Shown here piece by piece: positions 7,920 to 14,585 of a DNA stretch of 64,000 nt (the first letter of the stretch is position 1; every line of letters begins with the position of its first letter). The notes below the pieces were generated by a model. The model made no database searches and was not told where the DNA came from. It saw nothing but the letters and a program-made list of their open reading frames with translations. The translations under genes and the position numbers were made by a program. Source of the DNA: an uncultured Oscillospiraceae bacterium. Its GTDB lineage: Bacteria; Bacillota; Clostridia; Oscillospirales; Oscillospiraceae. Location: contig CANQHN010000013.1 in NCBI GenBank assembly GCA_947623745.1, positions 1 through 64,000 of the forward strand, written 5' to 3'.

Positions 7920-9200
7920 TCAGCGCTGGTACTCAAATTCCAGGTCGTACAGGGAGACGATCTCCCCATCCTGGATGCCCATGCTCTCCAGCCGGTCGAA
8001 CAGGCCAGACTGGCGCAGCACCTTGTCGAACCAGTTGCGGGACTCGTAGTCCCCGAAGTTCACGTTGGCGATGAGCCGCTGGAGCCAGGGGGCCTCCACC
8101 ACCCAGGTGTCGTCGTAGCGCTGGATGGTCACCTCGCCGCTGGTGTCCACCTCGGGGGGCCGCTCCACATAGGTGGGCTCGTACACCGTCACCGGGGGCA
8201 GCTGGGCCAGCTCCTGGGCGGCCTTTTTCATCAGCTCCCTGGTGCCCTGGTGGGAGGCGGCGGACAGCTCGAACAGCTCCAGGCCCAGGCCCTCCACGTG
8301 CTCGCGCAGCCGGTCCAGCAGTGCGGGGTCGGTCATGATGTCCACCTTGTTGGCCGCCACGATCATCTTCCGGGCGGCCAGCTCCGGGGACCAGCTGGCC
8401 AGCTCCGCGTTGATGGCCTCGAAGTCCTCCACCGGGTCCCGGCCCTCGCTGCCCGACACGTCCACCACGTGGATGAGCAGGCGGCAGCGGTCGATGTGGC
8501 GCAGGAAGTCGTGGCCCAGGCCGGCGCCCTCCGCCGCCCCCTCGATGATGCCGGGGATATCGGCCATGACGAAGGAGACCCCCTCGTCCACATACACCAC
8601 CCCCAGGTTGGGGAACAGGGTGGTGAAGTGGTAGTTGGCGATCTTGGGCTGGGCCCGGCTGACCACGCTCAAAAGGGTGGACTTGCCCACGTTGGGGAAC
8701 CCCACCAGCCCCACGTCAGCCAGCAGCTTCAGCTCCAGCACCACCTCCCGGCTCTCGCCGGGCAGGCCAGCCTTGGCGAAGCGGGGGGCCTGCCGGGTGG
8801 GAGTGGCGAAGTGCTTGTTGCCCCAGCCGCCCCGGCCGCCCCGGCACAGGACGAAGGGCTGCTGGTCGGACATGTCGTGGATGATCTCATTGGTGGCCGC
8901 GTCCCGGATGACGGTGCCACGGGGGACCCGGAGGACCAGGTCCTCCCCGTCCTTGCCGGAGCATCGCTTGCCCTGGCCGTCGGCGCCGTTGGGCGCGGTG
9001 TATTTGCGTTTGTAGCGGAAGTCCATCAGGGTGGACATATGGTCGTCGATGGTGACCACCACGTTGCCGCCCCGGCCGCCGTCGCCCCCGTCGGGGCCGC
9101 CGGCGGCCACGTACTTTTCCCGGTGGAAGGAGACCACTCCGCTGCCCCCGTTGCCGGAGCGGACGGTGATCTTCGCGGTATCTACAAAGGGTGCTGCCAT
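7920..9200 (-). CDS. obgE: GTPase Obg/CgtA
   Basis: A 426-residue Obg GTPase that binds the 50S subunit, acts late in its assembly and links GTP/ppGpp status to growth. The N-terminal glycine-rich Obg fold (about 1-158) is clear, with repeated GGxGG motifs. The G domain has GFPNVGKST (168-176), DIPG (214-217) and NKVD. The last ~75 residues match the Obg C-terminal (OCT) domain. In Bacillus Obg also influences the stress and sporulation signalling chains. Start ATG is 17 nt after degV, so the genes are cotranscribed. Confidence 0.96.
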   Translation of the reverse strand: MAAPFVDTAKITVRSGNGGSGVVSFHREKYVAAGGPDGGDGGRGGNVVVTIDDHMSTLMDFRYKRKYTAPNGADGQGKRCSGKDGEDLVLRVPRGTVIRDAATNEIIHDMSDQQPFVLCRGGRGGWGNKHFATPTRQAPRFAKAGLPGESREVVLELKLLADVGLVGFPNVGKSTLLSVVSRAQPKIANYHFTTLFPNLGVVYVDEGVSFVMADIPGIIEGAAEGAGLGHDFLRHIDRCRLLIHVVDVSGSEGRDPVEDFEAINAELASWSPELAARKMIVAANKVDIMTDPALLDRLREHVEGLGLELFELSAASHQGTRELMKKAAQELAQLPPVTVYEPTYVERPPEVDTSGEVTIQRYDDTWVVEAPWLQRLIANVNFGDYESRNWFDKVLRQSGLFDRLESMGIQDGEIVSLYDLEFEYQR

Positions 9201-9217
9201 TGGGTCCTCCTAAATGC

Positions 9218-10087
9218 TCATCGCTCGCTGCCCAGGTAGAACAGCGCCACGGTCCCCGGACCGGCGTGGGCGCCGATGACAGGGCCGATGTGGTTGAGAT
9301 GGATGTCCTGGATGCCGAACCGCTCCCGCACCATATTGGCCACGGTCTCGGCGTCCTCCAGACAGTCGCCGTGACTGATGAACACAGGGGCCTCCCGGTC
9401 GGTGAGAGTGGCCTCCATCTTGTCCACCAGGGCCTTCAGGGAGGCCGCCCGCCCCCGGGCCTTGGCAATGTTGATCAGGTGCCCCTCGTTGTCCACGTGG
9501 AGGACTGGCTTGATCTGCAGCATGGAGCCCACCACGGCGGTGGTGGCGGAGACGCGGCCGCCCCGCTTGAGGAAGTGCAGGTCGTCCACGGTGAACTGGT
9601 GGCACAGGTGGAGCTTGTTGGCCTCGGCCCAGTCCCGGACCTCCTCAATGCTCCTGCCCCTGCGCTGCTCCCGGACGGCCAGCCAGACCAGCAGGCCCTG
9701 CCCCAGGGAGGCGCACAGGGTGTCCACCACGTAGATCCTGCGCTCCGGGTAGCGGCTTTTCAGCTCATCGGCGGCCATCACGGCGGAGTTGCAGGTGGTG
9801 GACAGGCCGGAGGAGAAGGCCAGCACCAGCACGTCCCTCCCCGCCTGGAGCAGGGGCTCCATGGCCTGGATATAATCGCCCATGTTGACGGCGGCGGTGG
9901 TGGCCACCTCGCCGGCGCGCAGCAGCTCGTAGAAGTGGTGGAGCTCCATCTCTCGGTTGTCGGGGTAGTTGGCGTAGGTCTTTCCCTGGATGATGAACTG
10001 CAGGGGGAGCACCTCGACGCCCAGCTGCCGCACCATATCCGCGGACAGGTCGGCGGAGGAGTCGGTAAGGATCACAAAATCAGACAT
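9218..10087 (-). CDS. DegV family fatty-acid-binding protein
   Basis: A 289-residue DegV protein. Members bind a fatty acid between two domains; some act as the FakB subunit that presents fatty acids to the FakA kinase. Family landmarks: FVILTDSSADL at the N-terminus, the ATTAAV loop, SSGLSTTCNSA around the binding pocket and KRGGRVSATTA. No fakA-like kinase is present in the window, so the partner is unknown. It sits between a DUF1836 gene (34 nt upstream) and obgE (17 nt downstream) in one operon. Confidence 0.9.
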   Translation of the reverse strand: MSDFVILTDSSADLSADMVRQLGVEVLPLQFIIQGKTYANYPDNREMELHHFYELLRAGEVATTAAVNMGDYIQAMEPLLQAGRDVLVLAFSSGLSTTCNSAVMAADELKSRYPERRIYVVDTLCASLGQGLLVWLAVREQRRGRSIEEVRDWAEANKLHLCHQFTVDDLHFLKRGGRVSATTAVVGSMLQIKPVLHVDNEGHLINIAKARGRAASLKALVDKMEATLTDREAPVFISHGDCLEDAETVANMVRERFGIQDIHLNHIGPVIGAHAGPGTVALFYLGSER

Positions 10088-10121
10088 GACACGACCTCTT
10101 TTCTTTCACAATGAATGCCCG

Positions 10122-10670
10122 TCAGGGCTGTTTTTTGCTCTTTCTCTCCGGCTTCTCCTCCGAGTGGGGGGAGGGGCGCAGGATATCCAGGATCCGGGCG
10201 CAGGCCAGCTGGTTGGCGTAGCTGTGAAGGGCCAGGTCCAGGGCCACCCGGGCCAGGTCCTCCCGGGGGGTGTCCGGGTCCAGGGCGTCGGCGGTGTCCT
10301 CCAGGGCCAGGTCCAGGGCGGCGCAGAAGTAGTTGTACAGCCGCTCCGGGTCGCCCTGCTGCTCCCGCCCGGCGCTGAGGAGCACCCCCATGTCCCGTAC
10401 CGTCAGCACCTTTTTCAGGGCGGACACAGCGGTGAGATAGCCCAGGTGGACCGGGCCGTAGCGCTTGCCTTCGGCCCGGGGGACCAGGCCGTCCTTGATG
10501 TAGTTGTTCACCATGGCGGAGGTGAGCGCCTCCCCCTCACCGAAGTGGATCAGCTGCCGGGGCAGGTAGGCCACCAACTGGTCCATGTACAGCGAGATGT
10601 CGGGCAGCATCTTCCACTCGGCGGGGCGCTCCTGCTCCATGCGCTGCTTCAGATCCAGTAATTCTTCCAC
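10122..10670 (-). CDS. DUF1836 domain protein
   Basis: A 182-residue protein of the DUF1836 family. The central region (SAMVNNYIKDGLVPR, YGPVHLGYLTAVSALK) resembles a MerR-like winged-helix module, so DNA binding is plausible but unproven. The start is GTG, supported by GGAGGGGG 8-9 nt upstream. The C-terminal tail is very basic and Pro/Ser-rich. It is the first gene of the degV-obgE operon and could be its local regulator. Confidence 0.75.
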   Translation of the reverse strand: MEELLDLKQRMEQERPAEWKMLPDISLYMDQLVAYLPRQLIHFGEGEALTSAMVNNYIKDGLVPRAEGKRYGPVHLGYLTAVSALKKVLTVRDMGVLLSAGREQQGDPERLYNYFCAALDLALEDTADALDPDTPREDLARVALDLALHSYANQLACARILDILRPSPHSEEKPERKSKKQP

Positions 10671-10701
10671 GTGACGGCCCCCTCCAGGTATTATTACAGA
10701 T

Positions 10702-10730
10702 ATGATATCATCTTGTTTTCAAAATTGCAA
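10702..10730 (-). promoter_or_regulatory. Promoter of the DUF1836-degV-obgE operon
   Basis: Minus strand TTGCAA (725-730 of this kilobase), 17-nt spacer, TATCAT (10702-10707), about 30 nt before the GTG start. Confidence 0.6.
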
Positions 10731-10745
10731 CAGGAAACCCGCTTT

Positions 10746-11645
10746 TTACGCCCCGCGGCGGCGCTCCAGCCGCTCCCGCAGCTGATCCAGGGCCTGTCCG
10801 TGCCGGATGGAGCGCATATCGGGGAACGCCTGCATCAGACGGCGCTGGCCAAAGGCCTCCCGCTCCGTCAGCTCCTGCAGCTCGGCGCTCCACTGCTCGA
10901 TCCGGACGCGCAGGGCGGCCTCCCGCTCGTGCAGGCGCTCCGCGGCCGCGGCCCGGTGCTGGACCAGGTCCTCCCGCAGAGCGGCCCCCTTCTCCGTGGC
11001 GCCCTGCACCCGCTCCGCCAGGTCCTCCCGCAGAACGGCGCTCTTCTCCGAGGCGTCGATCACCCGCTCCGCCAGGCCCTCCCCCAGCTCGTTGGAGGCG
11101 GACTTGATCTGGGCGGCCAGCTCGTCGATGCGGGACAGGCGGCGGTTGAACTTGGCGATGGTGGACACTGTGGCGGCCAGGTCCACCGACATGGCTCCGG
11201 CGCACACCCACAGAGCTACGACCCCCAGGGTGTGGGGGATCAGGTAGATGAACAGCTCCACCGTGGGGTGGAGGATATACACCACGAAGGTGCAGGCCAG
11301 GCCCCACATGACAGAGAAGCGCAGGCAGATATAGCCCCTCAGGTTGAAGGGCTCATTGGAGTAGTCCCACCAGTGCTGGTGGAAGATCTTCTCCAAAACG
11401 TAGCCGGTGATCAGCTCCAGCAGGGAGGTCAGCAGCATGGCCCCGAAGAACAGGGCCAGCCAGTACCCCTTCAGCGGCTCCAGAAAGGCCAGCACGATGA
11501 CCACCCCGAAGCCGTAAATGGGACAGACCGGGCCGTTGAGGAATCCCCGGTTGACGAATTTCCCGGTGCGCAGGGCGGCGAAGGCCACCTCGGCGCACCA
11601 GCCGAGGAAGGCGTAGATGAAAAAAATGCACAGGAACTGGTACAT
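10746..11645 (-). CDS. PF06541-type membrane protein with C-terminal coiled coil
   Basis: A putative multi-span membrane protein of the family named 'putative ABC-transporter type IV' (PF06541), about 299 residues from the chosen ATG. About five hydrophobic segments cover residues 1-160, with family motifs GWCAEV, PVCPIYGFG and WDYSNEPFNLRGYICL. The remaining ~140 residues are charged, predicted cytoplasmic coiled coil, including an 18-residue tandem repeat (LAERVIDASEKSAVLRED then LAERVQGATEKGAALRED). The function is unknown; no ATPase partner is nearby. The start at 11645 is preferred over 11678 because GGGAGGT lies just upstream of it. A shorter relative is at 25097. Confidence 0.75.
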   Translation of the reverse strand: MYQFLCIFFIYAFLGWCAEVAFAALRTGKFVNRGFLNGPVCPIYGFGVVIVLAFLEPLKGYWLALFFGAMLLTSLLELITGYVLEKIFHQHWWDYSNEPFNLRGYICLRFSVMWGLACTFVVYILHPTVELFIYLIPHTLGVVALWVCAGAMSVDLAATVSTIAKFNRRLSRIDELAAQIKSASNELGEGLAERVIDASEKSAVLREDLAERVQGATEKGAALREDLVQHRAAAAERLHEREAALRVRIEQWSAELQELTEREAFGQRRLMQAFPDMRSIRHGQALDQLRERLERRRGA

Positions 11646-11738
11646 GGGCAGGACCTCCCGGAGATGCAGATTCAGCACCAGAGAAGTATAGCGCGTTTCG
11701 CCGGAAAAGTCCAGGCTTTCCTGTCGGGACCGCGGGCC

Positions 11739-12740
11739 TCACAGGGGGGAGGCGGCCTTCCCGGCGAGAAAGTCCAGCACCCTCTGCCGCTGGTCCTCGT
11801 CGGTGATGGGGGCGGGCTGCCAGTTGTTCAGCTTCCCGGTGTAGACGTAGCAGGGGATATAGGACACCTCCTGGCTGAGCACCTGGCCCTGGTCCACGGT
11901 GAGCAGCAGCTTGCAGATCACCGTCCGGTTCTCGCAGGTGGCCCCGCCGCCAAAGCAGAAGTTGCCCACGGAGTAGAGGATGTTCACCCCGTGGTAGACC
12001 TCAGCGGGCTGGAGCACGTGGGGGTGGTTGCCGATGACCAGGTCGGCCCCGCCGTCCACCAGACGGCGGCTGGCCCGCACCCGCCAGGCCTCCGGCTCGT
12101 ACACCCGCTCTCTCCCGCCGTGGTAAAAGACGATCTGGAAGTCGGACTTCTCCTCCGCCGCCTGGATGCGCTTGAGGATGGCCTGCTCCTGGCCCTCCAC
12201 CCATAGCCCGTGGCAGATGATGGCGATGGTGAACCCGTTCTTCTCGTAGTACATGGTCACGTCGTTGGTGCCGTAGGGGATCCCCTCCGCCTCCAGGGCG
12301 GCGATGGTGTCCCGCTTCCCCTGGGCCCCGTAGTCCCCCACGTGGTTGTTGGCCAGGGAGACGTACTCGATGCTGCCGGCGGTCAAAATCCTGGCGTTGG
12401 AGGCGGGGCCCCGGTACCAGTAGGCCGGGTCGTGGTCCTTGACCGTCTCGGCCAGGGGCCGGTCGGTGAGCACGTTCTCCAGGTTGACCAGGGTGAAGTC
12501 GTCGGCGGAAAAAATATCGTACACTTTTTCAAAAAAGTAGGAGGGCTCGTAGTTGGCGGCGTACCAGTTGAAGGACCCCTGCTGCCGTCCCCCCATGGAG
12601 GTGGCCAGCATACAGTCCCCGGCGATGGAGATGTCGATGGTGAACTGTGTGGAGGGCGTGAGCATCTCCTGGATGCCGCTGGGCAGACTGATCTGGAGGA
12701 CCATCGCGGTGGTGAGCAGCGCGGACAGAAGTTTTCCCAT
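11739..12740 (-). CDS. CapA-family metallophosphatase-like protein
   Basis: A 333-residue protein with an N-terminal signal or anchor segment (residues ~2-20) followed by a CapA/PgsA-type domain, related to calcineurin-like phosphatases and linked in some bacteria to poly-gamma-glutamate export. Visible motifs: IAGDCML, NLENVL, NNHVGDYG, YHGGRE and GNHPHVLQ. It is not accompanied by capB/capC, so a polyglutamate role is unlikely to be complete here. A cell-surface hydrolase is the safer reading. ATG at 12740 (after AGAGAGG) is used; a TTG codon directly precedes it. Confidence 0.85.
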   Translation of the reverse strand: MGKLLSALLTTAMVLQISLPSGIQEMLTPSTQFTIDISIAGDCMLATSMGGRQQGSFNWYAANYEPSYFFEKVYDIFSADDFTLVNLENVLTDRPLAETVKDHDPAYWYRGPASNARILTAGSIEYVSLANNHVGDYGAQGKRDTIAALEAEGIPYGTNDVTMYYEKNGFTIAIICHGLWVEGQEQAILKRIQAAEEKSDFQIVFYHGGRERVYEPEAWRVRASRRLVDGGADLVIGNHPHVLQPAEVYHGVNILYSVGNFCFGGGATCENRTVICKLLLTVDQGQVLSQEVSYIPCYVYTGKLNNWQPAPITDEDQRQRVLDFLAGKAASPL

Positions 12741-12823
12741 CAAGCCTCTCTCCCCTCTGGCGTATATCCAAAATAACTATACCCCCGCGGGCGGCATACC
12801 GTCAAGAAAAGGTTTCCAAATTT

Positions 12824-13711
12824 TCACAGGCCGCCCTCCCGCTGGCTCTCCTCCAGGGCGAACCGGCGGAAGGCCTGGGCCTGGGGGCTGAGCACCCGGG
12901 TGCGGCTGGTGGCCAGGTAGAAGATGCGGAAGGCGGCCCGGTCCTCCAGTGGGATGAGCCTGACCCCGCAGACGGCCAGCTGCGGGTCCTCGGGCAGGAG
13001 GGACACGCCGAAGTGCTGCCCCACCAGGTTGGCGATGGCGTAGTCCTCCCCCATGCGCAGTACGATCTCCGGCGCCAGCCCCTGGGCCTGGAACAGGTCC
13101 TCCAGGTAGTGGGTCCGGTCGGTGGACAGGATCAGGGGATACTGTGCCACCTGGGCCAGGCTGGTGCGCTCCCGCCCGGCCAGGGGGTGCCCCGGCGGGA
13201 CCACCGCGCACAGAGGGCGGCGCAGGATGGGCTCGAAGCGGATGTCGGGCTGGTCGTCCAGATAGGCGCAGAACCCCAGCTCGCTCACCCCGGCGCGCAC
13301 CTCCTCCAGCACCCGGGGGGTGCTGCCCTGGCTGAACTGGAAGAAGTAGTGCTCCGCGGGATTTTTGTCCAGATACCGCCGGGTCAGCACGGGCAGGTAG
13401 CTGGAGGACAGGTAGTAGTTCACCGACAGCAAAATATTCATCCGCGCCGGGTCAGCCAGCTCCCGCACCCTCTGCACACCGGTGTCCACCTCCCGGATGG
13501 CGGCGGTGATGTGGGTAGCGAACACCGTCCCATACGGGGACAGCGCCACCCCCCGCCCCCGGCGCTCGAACAGGGGGGCGCCCAGCTCCTCCTCCAGGGC
13601 GCGGATAGAGCGGCTGAGGGAGGGCTGGGCGATGCCCAGCTCGTCGGCGGTGCGCTGGTAGTGGAGCGTGCGGGAGAGATGGGCAAAGACGCGCAGCTGG
13701 GTCAGGTTCAT
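12824..13711 (-). CDS. LysR-family transcriptional regulator
   Basis: A 295-residue LysR regulator. Residues 1-60 are the winged helix-turn-helix (MNLTQLRVFAHLSRTLHYQR, ADELGIAQPSLSRSIRALE). The rest is a two-lobed periplasmic-binding-like effector domain. The start at 13711 has AAGGAGAGG upstream; an upstream in-frame ATG lacks a site. No divergent metabolic gene points to its target; the neighbours are capA-like (83 nt downstream, same strand) and a Zn-ribbon gene (divergent). The ligand is unknown. Confidence 0.9.
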   Translation of the reverse strand: MNLTQLRVFAHLSRTLHYQRTADELGIAQPSLSRSIRALEEELGAPLFERRGRGVALSPYGTVFATHITAAIREVDTGVQRVRELADPARMNILLSVNYYLSSSYLPVLTRRYLDKNPAEHYFFQFSQGSTPRVLEEVRAGVSELGFCAYLDDQPDIRFEPILRRPLCAVVPPGHPLAGRERTSLAQVAQYPLILSTDRTHYLEDLFQAQGLAPEIVLRMGEDYAIANLVGQHFGVSLLPEDPQLAVCGVRLIPLEDRAAFRIFYLATSRTRVLSPQAQAFRRFALEESQREGGL

Positions 13712-13765
13712 ACCGGCCTCTCCTTTTAATAACATATTTGGTATGATTTAGAACAGGAATTGGGA

Positions 13766-13794
13766 TTGTTTTCCTCCCCTCCCCCTGCTATCAT
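13766..13794 (+). promoter_or_regulatory. Promoter of the Zn-ribbon gene
   Basis: TTGTTT (13766-13771), 17-nt spacer, TATCAT (13789-13794). It implies a 5' leader of about 135 nt, which contains a short GGCCCGG/CCGGGCC-type hairpin near 13876-13891. Confidence 0.5.
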
Positions 13795-13938
13795 AAGCTT
13801 ACAGCAAGAGAGGAACCAGCGCAAGTCCTAAATGAAAATTTTTGAATCTGCGCGGTTTTTCGACAGCTTATCCAGGGGCCCGGCTTCGGGCCTCTACTAG
13901 AACAAAATTTGCCGATTTCAAGAAAGGAAGTCATTACT

Positions 13939-14211
13939 ATGTCCGAAACTGTTATGAAAAAAATCTGCCCCAGCTGCAAGGCCGAAATGGAGCTGTCGGT
14001 GAAGTCCTACCCCATGGGCAGCGCCTTCATCAAGGACCGCTTCCACGTGGACATCTACCGCTGCCCCGTCTGCCAGAAGGTGGAGCTGTTCGCCGCGGAG
14101 AGCGACATGGTCACCTGCCCCGTCTGCGGCAGTGTCCACCCCGCCCATGAGAAGTGCGTCAAGTGCGCCCTGGACTCCGCCTTCGACGGCACCTATACCC
14201 AGGTCAAGTAA
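13939..14211 (+). CDS. Small eight-cysteine zinc-ribbon protein
   Basis: A 90-residue protein with four CxxC knuckles: Cys10/13, Cys42/45, Cys60/63 and Cys73/76, enough for two zinc ribbons. It has no signal peptide and is likely cytoplasmic. The start ATG has AGAAAGGAAG upstream; an upstream TTG would add ten residues without a site. The function is unknown. It is a single-gene unit between the LysR gene and a hairpin plus repeat element. Confidence 0.7.
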   Translation: MSETVMKKICPSCKAEMELSVKSYPMGSAFIKDRFHVDIYRCPVCQKVELFAAESDMVTCPVCGSVHPAHEKCVKCALDSAFDGTYTQVK

Positions 14212-14253
14212 AACAGACCATCCTCGATTTCCTCCCTCTCTTCTTTCTTCTTG

Positions 14254-14289
14254 CAGAACGGCCCGCCGGAGCTCCGGCGGGCCGTTCTG
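14254..14289. terminator. Strong hairpin after the Zn-ribbon gene
   Basis: A 17-bp perfect stem (14254-14270 with 14273-14289), 2-nt centre, followed by TAATTG rather than a clean T run. It is terminator-like, and repeat copy A begins 6 nt later. Confidence 0.55.
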
Positions 14290-14294
14290 TAATT

Positions 14295-14560
14295 GTCCAA
14301 AAAGGCTGCAGCCCGCGGCAGCGCGCGTCGTCGCAAGCTCTATATCCTTCGCTTCCGCCTACGGCGAAAGCTCACTCATTACGCTGCTCCTCCTTTCCCA
14401 GCCGAACCCGCTGCGCTGGGCTTCGGCTGGGGACCCATTTTCCAACTCGAACGTTTGCGGGCCGAGAGGAATTTTTCCCGACGTGCACGCCGCCGGGAAA
14501 AATAGATTTCAATTCTTCGCGCCTGCGGGCGCGAACTCTGCGAGGCTTTTTCGACAAACT
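14295..14560 (+). repeat. Modular intergenic repeat, copy A
   Basis: First of four related elements (others at 24810, 25652, 38461). It ends with TTCGCGCC-TGCG-GGCGCGAA (14516-14535) and CTCTGCGAGGCTTTTTCGAC. It contains ATTTTTCCCG (14471-14480) pairing with CGGGAAAAAT (14494-14503). It shares with copy D a ~125-bp cassette (about 14326-14452) that has its own hairpins. The GTCAAAAAAGGCC hairpin of the other copies is reduced to GTCCAAAAAGG here. It fills the gap between the Zn-ribbon gene and the GTPase gene. No open frame is credible. Confidence 0.85.
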
Positions 14561-14585
14561 GAAAACAGCTGAGCGTTTTATATTC

